NCBI GenBank assembly: GCA_036346375.1
Contig: CM070501.1
Span: 57,391,326-57,455,325, forward strand
DNA from: Guadua angustifolia
Lineage: Eukaryota; Streptophyta; Magnoliopsida; Poales; Poaceae
Reading direction: 5' to 3'
Length of the DNA stretch: 64,000 nt
Part shown: positions 1 to 11,139 of the stretch, piece after piece
Numbering within the stretch: position 1 is the first letter of the stretch
How the letters are laid out: each line of letters begins with the position of its first letter
Program-made: the position numbers and the translations under genes
Notes under the pieces: model-generated
Told to the model about the DNA's origin: nothing
Database searches by the model: none
Seen by the model: only the letters and a program-made list of their open reading frames with translations

Positions 1-2316
1 TGCCTTAATCCATGCATGAGTCAACCTTATAACAGGATTATTTTTTCAAATCGAATGAATGAATCATTTGCCTGTTCGTTTGTTGAGATTCCGGTTTTTG
101 CATTTGTGATCATTGTTTTTTTCAAGAGAAAAGTGACCATGGTAATTGGTGATGTTGAAGCTTCAGACGCCCATTAAAGGAGGGAAAATTAGGAGCAAAT
201 TTGGGCCTTGTAAAGGCTGTACCATGGCCCTCAATATGCAAGGTTAGCATGCATGGCATGTCCATATGTCTGTGCTATTATTTGTGAAGGCCGACATGTG
301 AGGCAGCTGCAAAGGCCCAGTCCAAGTGTGAGCCCATGAAACACACATTTTTCATTCAATTAAAATTGCACAGGTCGATCACTTGTACTTTGTTGTGTTA
401 TTAATATAAGTCACTTGTACTTTCTCCCTGGTAAGTACCCCTTCTTAGTACTACTGTACTCCGTGATGTTGTTCTGGAAATTTTAACTGTGCACTCGCCT
501 TTTTGTCTACGTACGCGCGTGTGTGGGAGATCGATTGATCGTTGGATTCGATCAATGCAGGAAACATGAGACATCAGAGACAAGGACGGCTACTTGTCCT
601 CCATCGATTGACAAGAGCGAGCCATCAAGAACGGGGAAAAGGAGGGAGAGAATTGCACGGACAAACTGACCTGATTGATATATGCATGCGTGCTGTAATG
701 ATGTAATCTCACTAGGATCAACAGTGGACGCCACTCGCATGAATGTTCCCTCTCCGTGTGGTATGCCACTGCCAGTGCGGCGGATTTGACGTCGATCATT
801 CAACCGCATGCGCATGCGCAGTAGAAACTGAAGATCGCGAAGCCAAGATGAACACACTCGGCAGGAGGAGGGAGAGAATATGCAAGCCTCTTTTTCACCC
901 TGAAGTCTCTCGAGCAGCGGCTAGACAGGAAGGAAAGAAGCAACCTGTACTGTATGGGGACAAGCAGCAGCCCAACCTTCTGCCTCTCTGCTTTCTAGCT
1001 AATTCCATCCCTTTGATCTCAGTGCAAATGTGCGAGTACACAGTTCATTCGTGAATGATGAACCCAGTAGGCAAATTTACTGTTACTACAAGCCCCACAT
1101 CGCTGAACATTCTACGCCAAATTTGCTTACTGTTATTACAAGCCCCACATTTCTGAACATTCTATGGCCGAAAGGGTCGCTTCACATTGTTCAGTCATTC
1201 AGTGACCAGCAGTAAGCAGTGGATGCCCATTGCAGGTCTTCAGTCTTGCTACAGCGAAAAGAGCACTTCGCTTTCTCGCCCGGCAATCGCTAGTGCGTCA
1301 TTTTCCGTCCGGGCAGCTTTACCCTCCAGCAATCTGACCCACATTGAATCGAAGCAGCAATCTGGCCCATGGATTAACTGGTTGGCCGGTCTATTTTTCA
1401 ACCGCGCTGCAGTCGTGTCGCAGCTATACTAGATGGCGAATTAATCGGCAACGTTGAGGCAAGAAACATAGCGTTCATCGAGACCATTATTGATTTTGCG
1501 ATCGTACTGTCTCGAATATGCGCAGCCGATCCTGGTCCACCTCAGCTAGTAACCCAGCTGGAATTTTTGGCTCTTATGGCTCCATGGTCCGATTTTATTT
1601 TCAACTTTGGTCCTAGTTCGAACGAAATTGCAAATTTACTCATCTTTTCGACCACGGAAGGATCACCTACTATAGTATGGGACCACAGCAGGTCTACTTG
1701 CCACGGTGTGGGAGCACGGCCAGTGGATATCGCCGTAGGTACCTGCGATGGTATAAAAATATGATAGATACTTGTCGCGAACTAAAATGATCGGATTTAT
1801 AATTTCATTCAGATAAAGGCAAAACTTTTTTTTAAAAAAAAAAAGAGTCTAAGGAACCAGGAATTTTTTTGCTTCACCCAGCTGTATTTGCCCAGCTAGA
1901 TAGACCAGGACAGGCAGCACGCTGCAGGAACCACACGCAAAGAGCACAGATAAAACGAACGGGAAGCGACAATGCGAATATAATTCGGAGCACCATCATG
2001 TCATCAGATTAACAAGAGATTGGATTAATTTACATACCAGATCCACTGCATTAGCTACGTATGGTACAAAAAGGAGGAATTATTGCTTGGTTGATTGCTG
2101 TGGTGGCGCCTTCTTCCCCACCTTGCCTCCCCCCTCCTCCTATCCGCATGATCCCGACTTGTCCACGGCGGCTTCTCACCGGAGGGGAGCAGCGAGCCGG
2201 CGACACGCTGCCACCTTAGCCACGGGCCCACCGACGTGCGCTCGACGACGAGTACAGTCACCATCACCATGTCACAGGCACCACAGTGCCACGTTTGGCA
2301 TCATTGGACCTTCGGA
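1..2316. other. Intergenic region, no gene recognised
   Basis: No ORF here resembles a known protein and none shows plant-gene base composition over a useful length. The stretch holds a two-copy tandem repeat (about 1071-1168) and short homopolymer runs near 1830-1850. The last few hundred bases, from about 2050, are the 3' flank and probable 3' UTR of the receptor kinase gene that ends at 2317 on the minus strand. Confidence 0.6.
1071..1168. repeat. Two-copy tandem repeat, unit about 55 bp
   Basis: The segment containing TACAAGCCCCACAT followed by CTGAACATTCTA occurs twice in direct orientation, the copies differing by a few substitutions and small indels. It is non-coding as far as can be seen. 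Confidence 0.75.
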
Positions 2317-5300
2317 CTAGGCTACACTTCCGGTTGTTGAGTAGGGCAAGGAGCTGGAGTGGGCCTGGTCCTGGGTTTGGGCCGGGCCGGTGAGTGCTGT
2401 CGGTATCGTTGGCGAGGTGGACCCCCTTGGCTCAGCCCACTTTGCGGTGGACCCACCTCCGGACTTTCGTACCTCAGCACCATCGTCGTGCCGGAGGCCA
2501 CGAAGCAACGCGGCCACGTCCTTCATGGTTGGCCGGTCCTCGGGGCGCGTGCTGGTGCAGAGCAGCGCGATGCCGAGGGCCTGTAGCATCTCTTGGACCT
2601 GTGTGTCCGGTCGGCCTTGTAACCGGGCGTCGATCACCTCTGCCGGGTCACGCTTCCGGTGGAGGTGCTCGCGCACCCACTGCACCACGCTCTGCCCCTC
2701 GCCGAATGCCGGCTCCACCGGACGCCGCCCGGTGATTATCTCCACTAGCACGACTCCGAAGCTGTACACGTCGCTCTTGGTCGTAATCTTGGTCATACAC
2801 CCGTGTTCTGCACAAATCAGGATTCAGTCGCAGCCGTCAGTGCACTATGCTATGGAATCAGATGACGCCGCTCGTAACCAACATAACTACCGACATGTAC
2901 GGTACACAGCTGCTGCTACTGGAATCGCGTGGCTGGAAGCAGAGTCCATACCAGGAGCAATGTAGCCGTAGGATCCGGCGAACGGCGGGGGCGACGAGTT
3001 GGCGCCGTCCTCGGCGATCCTGGCGAGGCCGAAGTCGGCGAGGCACGCCTCGTAGCGCTCCCCGAGGAGGATGTTGTCGGCCTTGACGTCGCGGTGGAGT
3101 ATCGCCGGCACGCAGTCATGGTGGAGGTAGGCGAGGCCCTCGGCCACACCGACGGCAATCGAGAGCCGCACCTCCCACTCCACCACGGCGGCGCCGGTCG
3201 CGCAGCCGTGAAGCAGGCCGCCGAGAGTGCCGTTCGGGATGTAGTCGTAGAATAAGAGGCGCGTCCGGCGGTTGGCCGCCCACCCCAGGAGCCGCACGAT
3301 GTTGCGGTGGCGCACCCGGGGCAGCACGCCGATCTCGCAGGCGAACGCCTCGACTGACGTCTCATCGCACGATCGGAATTTCTTGACGGCGATGGTGACG
3401 CCGGTAGACGGGATGCTCGCGCGGTACACCGCCCCGGACCAGCCCTGACCGATGACGTTCGCAGGCGAGAGGCTGCGAGCCACGTCACCCACGCTGATCT
3501 CAAGCTTCTGGTACAGCGTGACGTCCCACGGCGGCAACATCTCGGCGTCCTTGTCCTCGTCAGGGCGCGAGCCGCCAAAGATTGAGAGTTGCCGCCGGCC
3601 GAGGAGGACTAGCACCGCGGCAGCGAGGAGGACGACAAGAGCGGAAAGCAGCACGGCGGTGGCGACACGAGCGGCACGGCGCGCCACGCGCTCGCGGTCA
3701 TTGGCGTCGCCGGGGCACCGCGAGAGGCACAGCGCTGGGTTGCCCTCGACGTCGCTCATGGGCAGCTTTGCGAAGAACGCCGTCTCCGGCACTCTGCCGG
3801 AGAAGTTGTTGAAGGAGATGTTGAGCGCGACGAGGTTCTGCAGCTCTGACAGCGGCTGGAGATCGGCGGAGAGCTGGTTGTGCGACACGTCGAGCACGCC
3901 GAGCCGCGCGAGCCCGGTGAACTCCTTGGGTATTGCACCGGACAAGCCGTTGCAGCTGAGGTTAAGAGCGATCTCCAACCCCGGAATCTTGCCAATGCTC
4001 GCCGGTATCGCACCGGACAGCAAGTTGCTGCCGAGGTCCAGGAGCTGAAGCCGTGAGCACAAACCGATCTCTGGCGGTATCTGACCGGAGAGCCGGTTCC
4101 CGCCAAGAACGAGCTTCGTGAGCGAGCCGAGCAAGCCGATGTCCGACGGGAGAGCACCGCCGATAGCGTTGTACGAGAGGTCGAGGTACTGCAGCGACAT
4201 CACGCCTTGGAACAGTCCCTGCGGCAGCACTCCGGCGATGGCATTGCCGTGGAGATCGATGAACGTGAGGTTCCGACAACCAGCAATCTCCGCCGGGACG
4301 GCGCCGGACAAAATGTTCGAGCTGAGGTCCAGGAAGCTGAGGTTGCCAAGCTTACCGATCTCGGGGGGTATGGCGCCGGCGAGGTGGTTGCCGCTTGCCC
4401 GGAACCGGACGAGGGATGTGCAGTTGCCAATCTCCGGCGGTATCTCACCTGACAGGGTGTTGTCGATGAGCAGCAGCTTGGACAGCCGCGGCAGACGGAA
4501 CACGGACCGTGGGATCCCCCCAGTGAGCGCGTTCTGCGACAGGTCGAGCGCCTCGAGGCTCACGCAGCCGCCGATCTCCGGCGGGATGGTCCCGGTGAGC
4601 TGGTTGGCCCATAGGTACAGCATGCGCAGTGCAGAGAGCTTACCGATCTCGGCTGGGATGCCGCCGGATATCTGATTGTTGTCGAGCTCGAGGTCGGTGA
4701 GGTTGATGCACCGCGCGAGCTCGGCCGGGATCGGCCCGGACACCTTGTTCACGCTGAGCTGAAGCTCCTGCAGCGACGAGAGATTCCCGAGCGACGCCGG
4801 GATGTGGCCGGTGAGGCCGTTCATGGACAGGTCCACCACGGCGAGCCCCGTGCAGGCCCCCAGCTCCGGCGGGATGACGCCGACGAGGTTGTTCTGCCAC
4901 AGCAGCAGGTTCTTGAGGTTGCTGAGGCCGCCGAGCTGCGCCGGGATCGAGCCGGAGAGCGCATTCTCGTACAAGTAGATGTTCTGCAAGCTGCTACATT
5001 GGCCGAGCTCCGGTGGTATCGGGCCGGAGAGCAGAGCCGTGTATATGGCCAGCGTGTCGAGGTTCTTGAGCTGCCCGAGGCTCGGCGGGAGCGGGCCGGA
5101 TATGCTGGTCTCGGCGAGGCCGAGCATGGTGAGCTTGGAGCAGTTGCCGATCTCCGGTGGGAGCGCGCCCTGGAGGTTCTTGTTGCCGCCGCCGCGGAGC
5201 ACCTCGAGGCTGGCCATCTGCCCGATGGACGCCGGGATGGCGCCCTCGAGCTGGTTGTCGTAGATGATGAGCTCGCGCAGAGCCGTGAGGTTGCCGATGG

Positions 5301-5817
5301 TGTCCGGGATGGCGCCCTCGAGGCGGTTGGAGTTGACGTAGAGGCTCTCCAGCTTGCTCCCCGGCCGGCAGAGGCTCGCCGGGATCGGGCCCGTGAGCGC
5401 ATTGTTGCTGAGGTCGAGGTGCGTCAGCGCCGGCAGGTCGCCAAGCTGCGGCGGGATCGGGCCCGACAGGTTGGTGCCGGTGAGCACCAGCCGCGCCAGC
5501 GTGGCGCCCACGGCGGACATGTTGGCCGGCACGCCGCCGAGCAGGTCGACGAACTGCAGGCTCAGCTCCGTCACCCGGCCGTCGGCATTGCACGCAACGC
5601 CCGTCCACCGGCACGGCGATGCGTCGGCCGGGTTCCAGTCACCCAAGGCCACCGCGCCGCCGCCCAGCGTGCGCTTCCACGCAAGCAGCGCAGCGCCCTG
5701 CGCGTCAACGGCGAGGGAGCCGCCCATACACGCCATGACGACCGCGCAGCACAGCAGCAGCGGTGCCACGTACACCCTCCTCCATCTGCTTCTATTACTA
5801 CTCATACCAGGAAGCAT
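2317..5817 (-). CDS. LRR receptor-like kinase, class XI, RGI (RGF receptor)-like; two exons
   Basis: A plasma-membrane peptide-hormone receptor kinase of 1118 residues. Exon 1 is 5817-2952 and exon 2 is 2807-2317. The 144-bp intron (GT at 2951, AG at 2808) falls in the codon for the glutamate of the kinase APE motif, a usual place in this clade. In order the protein shows a signal peptide (about residues 15-38), an LRRNT cap, about two dozen plant LRRs (GxIPxxLG pattern), a membrane segment (about 715-738) and a kinase domain. Kinase motifs seen are IGQGWSGAV, AVKKF, HRDVKADN, DFGLAR and the APE completed across the splice. Residues 208-211 read RGGG in the context LEVLRGGGNKNL, matching the RxGG motif that binds RGF peptides in RGI receptors. 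The HRD arginine predicts an active RD kinase. The first ATG was chosen; a second in-frame ATG lies four codons later. RGI3/SKM-type membership is inferred from family knowledge; the peptide ligand is not proven. Confidence 0.9.
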
Positions 5818-8800
5818 CTACAAGTACACTGAACACTACAGTAATTACCAAAACCTATACGTATCCAAGAACAAATCAAGAGATGAGACGAACAGATGCT
5901 GTAGAATTCAATTAGCTAGACGCGTTGGTGTGTCACAAGCAAATCTTTGTTCTTGCTTGTGTTGGAAGGCTAGTAAGATAAGAAAGATAGCGGCTTGCAA
6001 CTTTGGAAGATTTAGTAGGTGGATTGGTGGTGAGGTTTACTCACAAACTGGTGAAGTTTAGTAGAGGGAGAGGATCACAGAGACAGGAGGGGTGCAATTT
6101 CTATGTCCATGGAAAAAGAGATCAGGGAAAGAGAGAGAGAGATGGATGGAGCAGCACAAAATGGCAGATTTGGTGGCATTAAGCAGGACCCTACTTGTGT
6201 TTAGTTAGGGAGTTTTGAGCTGCTGACATTGCAAAGTAGCAGGAGTAAGAGGTTGAGCCGTGTGTGTCTGCGGAATCTCCGGATCCAAGGCCAACCGGTT
6301 GGGTCAGGTGACCGCACTCCTGTCCCTCGTTGAACTAGTTTATTCCACCCAATATCCATGCTTGACATGATGAATCCAGTGCAGCAAGCGCAGTGATATT
6401 TACTCCATGTTGTTTATGGTTTGATAGTGAGGAGATTGGAGGCCTGATTTGGGTTTAAATTTCTGGAGGGGGGGTCACCAATTTCTGGAGTGCTCCTTCT
6501 TTTGCTTTGGAAAATTGGAGTTTTTTTAACTGCTGGAAGCCTGGAACTGCTTTGCTCATCAGGGAAAGACGGTAGATCGAAGTCACAGCGGTCGTTGCGG
6601 TGCATCCGGAGGTCAGGTAACTTCATGGAAAGCCTGTGACTGGCATGGATAATAAGGTAAAATAAGATGGAATAAAATTACTTAAATGCATTTTACTTCA
6701 CCATTTGCAACTCACAATGTTAGGTCCCATTTCAAATGCAGAAATTTCGCAAAAGTTTCAGACAGTTAAATACCTGCGGGATAAAAAAAAAATCCCTTGT
6801 TCCGAGTACCCAGTAGTAATTGGCAGTGCAGACCTTTTATTCATGCATGCAAATGCAACGTTGCAATTGCAATTGCTAAAGCAGCGGCGCAGCTACTGGC
6901 AGGAATATCTTGGAAATGTAACAATTAACCTAGAATAAGGTGAGCACATAGCAAGATATTGCACAAGCTTTTGTCATCGTGTAAGGACTAAAGAGTTGGT
7001 AAGGCTTGAGTTGTTGATCATGAGCATTGCAGGGTGGCTAGCAACTGAAGCAAGAATCTCAGAGTTGAAATGAAAGGTGAAAAGGGTAAAGAAAACAAAG
7101 ATCAGAGAGAGAGAGAGGGGAAAAAGAGGAGACATCACAGCTGGCCCCTTGGTGGGTTAATTAAGTACTAGTAACACATGACACGCAGAACAGTTCATTC
7201 CATGCAGTAACAATCGTATTGTATTGTGTAGCATAGCTCTTTCTTGCAGTGGCTGTCTGCTCTGCAGGCTAAACAAAAGGATTAGATCTACACCCCTAAT
7301 GCAGGGCAGCACATGTTCTTGCTGGTTAGATTAGATCTACTGCTACCTAGCTCACTCTTTTTCATTGCCAAGTTGCTGTATTTGTCCATAACATTGGGGG
7401 TAATATCTCAATACATTTGTCCATTGAGGTAACATAGGGTGTAGTTATTGCAAATTTGCAACTTTCTCTATGTCCCTACTGAAATGCTTTGAAAGAGTTA
7501 AGTGGTTGTGGTATATCATTTAATAAAGATATGTACGGTCATTTTCATCAATTATTCTTAGATTTAATTAGTATGTGCAACACGTGTTGAACGGTGGACA
7601 AATATAAGGGATCGGAAGAAGTACAGTCTTCCCCTGCCTTTCTAGTACTGTTAATTGCATTCAGGCCGCCATTAGCAGGCAGTTAAAAAATTGCCAGCAG
7701 TGTACTGAAAATTTTGCAGGCTCACAGATCTAGATCTACCCCCACTCCAAATTCCCATTGGTAAATGAGCAGTCCTAATTAACCAGGACACAACACCTCT
7801 AATCCCGTAGAAGATAATTTCAATGAGTAGAACTTGCAGAGTATTTACATTGGAACTAGGGCTTCTATTTGGGGCAGGCAATGGCATGCATTGAAGTTGT
7901 TTCACCCCATATAAAACAGCACACTTGTCTGTTCTTCTGTTGCAGGAAAGAAAGAACAGAGTTACTACTGCACAGGTAAGGGGGCAAGTTTCAGATAACT
8001 TTACTGGTAAGGTTGTAAAAACACCAGCTTGCTTCAGTTAATCTAAGAGCAGAAAAAATATTACTGTAAGCTTAGTTCACAAGTATGTTGGTAGGGCAAA
8101 TGTTTCGAGTAATGATTCATCAGCATGCAGGGAAGCTCAAAGCTGGCATCTTGTGTGAAAAGCTGGTCAGTTTTTACAAGGACGATGAAAGGGAACGGAG
8201 AAAGAAAGCAAGATACACTACTATGTCTATGTGCTGCTGTCATAGCAAATGAGTTAGGAGACTAGTCATTTAACCATGCACAGTAGCTCCCAAAGTTTTC
8301 ACCATATCGTACTCTAGAATCTAGATCTACCAGACTATTAGCTTCTGCTTACTATTAAGTTAGTATACTTCTGCTTTGTTCATACTAGCATATATATAAA
8401 GTACATGCAAAAATTTTGACCAGATGCCAAGATTTGAAGTTTGGCATGCAACTCGCAATGGTAATTAAGAACGCTTAAAAATAAGTCGATCTGCACGATC
8501 TACTATTAGTGCTGAACGGAGTCGCAATACGACCTTTCTTCCTCTTTTTTTAAAAATAAAAGATAAAAAGAGCAGATTAAAGTGAACAATGGATCACGTG
8601 AGACAGTGGACTCTTGAATTGGTTGCCGCGGCCGCATGTACTCAATAATTTTTCATTCCATGATGGCTAATCCATTTGTTTGTACAAACGTGTAGACTTT
8701 TGTATGATACTTGGAGTCTTTTGCCAGTAGCAAGTGCAACTTGGAAGCAGAAATTAAGTGAAGGTATGGATTGGTGTGTACTTCGATCTTAAAAGGACAA

Positions 8801-9685
8801 TTACATGTAGCCTACAAAATCTGGAATCTGAAAAAGACATGCATGAAATGGATGATGGTAGCACCTAGAACAAAGGAAGGGAATCAATGAAAATTGTAGC
8901 ACTGATTATCCAGAGGTATCTATGTGATTTTCAAAGAAAACTACTATTTTTTAAAGAAGAACATCAGTAGCCTTACTATACGTACATGTTAACAAAATCT
9001 TCTACAAAGTCCTTACACGGTGTAGTTAACAGGCATGCATTACATCAGGTGCAAATTAGGATCCCATATATAATTACGAACAGATATTTAGCAATTTTTG
9101 TAGGTCATTCATAACCATACATAGAGGATACAAAGTTACAAACTACAAGCACTACCAAAAAAAAACTTCAAATAAGAATTAAGAAAAGGGAGGAAAGGAT
9201 TTTTGGAGATGGAGAAATAATGTTTGAAGAAACATTAGTAAACTTGCAAGCAACAATTATTAGGAGCAAAGATTGCTTTGTTAAATGGTGTCAGTAAGAG
9301 ACTTGAGGGTGAGAGAGAGACCTGGAAAGAGATCCAATACAGTCATGTAACAACTATAGTTATAACAGTTGTAGATCAATCGTTGGATCAAAAATGATGG
9401 TCTAGATCTTTCATAGTAATGTTTAGAAAAAATATTGCAGTAAATCTGGCACTATAGTGAGTATCGTAGCACTACATTATAGCTGAGCATTGTTTGTTGG
9501 TCTGGGCTATCTGTTACATCGATCCAACGGTGCTAACAACCACTCACTCTTATGACTACATAGGAACTCTATCTAACAGAGATGGGGCAAGGAGAGAATC
9601 TAGGCATGAGGGGTGGGGGCCCGGAGGGTGGTAGGGGCACATGGATGGACTAAGACAAGAATACATGTCACGGATAGCTAATAAG
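5818..9685. other. Intergenic: promoter side of the receptor kinase gene, otherwise nothing recognised
   Basis: This is AT-rich non-coding DNA with short microsatellites (GA tracts near 6130 and 7107). No ORF longer than about 80 codons looks real. A weak inverted-repeat region around 9340-9540 (GATCAATCGTTGGATC facing ATCGATCCAACGG) may be a decayed MITE, but its ends could not be fixed. Confidence 0.5.
6126..6145 (-). promoter_or_regulatory. CT-repeat in probable 5' leader of the receptor kinase gene
   Basis: On the minus strand this is a run of CT dinucleotides about 310 bp upstream of the receptor kinase start codon. Pyrimidine tracts of this kind are common in plant 5' UTRs and core promoters. 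No clear TATA box was assigned, so the transcription start is unknown. Confidence 0.35.
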
Positions 9686-9964
9686 TACTCTCTCCGTTGA
9701 TAAATGTAAAGTTTATAATTTCAATGGTCATATTTAGAAATATAAGGCTTACACATAGATTTAATTGGTTTTTTCTACTAGACCTATAGTTATTCCCTCT
9801 TAACTATATGCATTTATTTATCACCAACACAAAGTATTCTCTCTTATCTTTCAAGACAATTGAGAGGTATGCAAGTTATTATCTCATGTCATTCTCAATT
9901 TCATCGTAACCTTACTCTTTGAGCAATGTCAAAGTACACCTCATATCTATCTACGGAGGGAGTG
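9686..9964. mobile_element. Stowaway-like MITE
   Basis: The left end reads TA followed by CTCTCTCCGTTG; the right end reads CTACGGAGGGAG followed by TG. This is the CTCCCTCCGT terminal inverted repeat of grass Stowaway (Tc1/mariner-type) MITEs. The element is about 275 bp, AT-rich and non-coding. The right copy of the TA target duplication has become TG. Confidence 0.75.
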
Positions 9965-10382
9965 TCATGTGAGCGGGGGATAGTGCTGGTAATACACTAG
10001 TTACTACTCCTAGGTGTCCATTTGTTTTACTCCAGGCAATTAAGACCAAGCGTGAGGATGCACTTAGTCATTAACAAGCATCATCACTGCCCTAACTAAT
10101 GATGAGCAATGAGCAAAAGGAGCCATGGAGTGGGGCAACCAAGGTTTCAAATTTTGTTTTTGACTATATCCCAGAGAGGACCGAAATCCGAAATTTCGGC
10201 AAGATTTCGAAATTTCGGACAAAATCCAAAAAAATCAAATCCAGTTCTTTTTCAACTGGGATTTCCGATATTTCAACAAAATTTTGGACGACATTGCTGA
10301 ATCTCAGCAAATTTCAAACCCTATCAAATGATCTGCTCATGCTATAAAAATATCATTACCTTTCATAGAGCAACAATGCCTT

Positions 10383-10448
10383 GACGGCTCAATGGTTAAG
10401 GCGCATGAGTTCCTCCTTGAGGCCCTCCGATCGAGTCTTAGCCTCACC
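10383..10448 (+). other. Degenerate tRNA-like segment (not a functional tRNA gene)
   Basis: A D-arm/A-box-like stretch (GGCTCAATGGTTAAGGCG) is followed about 30 bases later by a T-arm/B-box-like stretch (GATCGAGTC). The stems do not close into a full cloverleaf and no anticodon can be assigned safely, so it is read as tRNA-derived sequence inside a repeat. Confidence 0.35.
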
Positions 10449-10619
10449 ATTTTTTTTACAATTTTTTTACCGTTAAAAAAACACAATCCAACCATGAATG
10501 GATCCCTTAACCTCTTGTATGCCAACCGATGTACCCAACTAAGGTACACTATGTTGTTGTCATATTAAAATGCCTCTACTATATAAGGTGGATGGCTCAT
10601 TAATGATGCAAAAATTGCG

Positions 10620-10688
10620 TTCAACCAGGAATCGAACCTTGGACCTCTCGATGCTAAGGAATCTACCATCTGAGCTACCACTCACTCT
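10620..10688 (-). other. Degenerate tRNA-like segment (not a functional tRNA gene)
   Basis: On the minus strand the sequence carries GGTAGCTCAGATGGTAGA (A-box-like) and then GGTTCGATTCC (a perfect B-box/T-arm core). The acceptor ends pair poorly. It is probably a tRNA-derived promoter relic carried in the surrounding AT-rich repeat. Confidence 0.45.
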
Positions 10689-10869
10689 GGTTCAAATCCG
10701 GTCCACGGTCCAAAGTACATCAAATAGGGTAGATTTAGTAGCTATTTCGGCCCGCCAATGCTCTCCGAAATATTTGAAATTGTTGTAGCAATTTGATTTT
10801 TTTTTATTCTATCGGAATTATGAATATCAAAAGTTTCACTGGGATTTCTATCCTTGGGGCAGCTGCTAA

Positions 10870-11136
10870 GGGCCCATTTGAGGGAGCTGTAACTTTTCTA
10901 AAAAACTATTTTTTTGGTTTTCTATGCTGAAAAGCGACTGTAGCTATTTATAAGAGACTGTTTGATAAATAGCTAATTTCCCTCAGCAATAAGCTGTAAA
11001 AGCAGATCCAGTACAGTTTTTGCTAGTTATATATAGCTTCTAACTTATACAAAAGCTACTTAAAAGCTAAACTGTTTAGAGAAGCTTGCTGGCTATTTAA
11101 AAACTAAAGCTAGCTTAAAGCCTCCTAAACAGGACC
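10870..11136. mobile_element. Tourist-like (PIF/Harbinger) MITE
   Basis: The left end GGGCCCATTTGAGGGAGCT and the inverted right end GGTCCTGTTTAGGAGGCTT form imperfect terminal inverted repeats. TAA flanks both ends (10867-10869 and 11137-11139), the 3-bp target duplication expected of Tourist elements. The element is 267 bp, non-coding and rich in short AGCT-containing hairpins. Confidence 0.7.
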
Positions 11137-11139
11137 TAA

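Larger units (their letters stand above)
10160..10860. repeat. AT-rich repeat with GAAATTTC motifs and two tRNA-like segments
   Basis: Degenerate GAAATTTCGG-type motifs cluster at 10185-10330 and reappear near 10765. Between them lie two tRNA-like segments in opposite orientation (10383-10448 plus, 10620-10688 minus). A similar composite occurs at 22040-23590. It looks like a non-autonomous transposable element, but terminal repeats were not found, so class and exact ends are unknown. Confidence 0.45.

Noticed and set aside
4804..5832. 342-codon plus-strand ORF opposite the receptor kinase
   Set aside because: It is a shadow of the GC-rich LRR exon; the minus strand encodes a clear LRR kinase and the plus frame shows no domain.
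10383..10688. Functional tRNA genes
   Set aside because: Only the A- and B-box-like parts are recognisable; acceptor and anticodon stems do not close.
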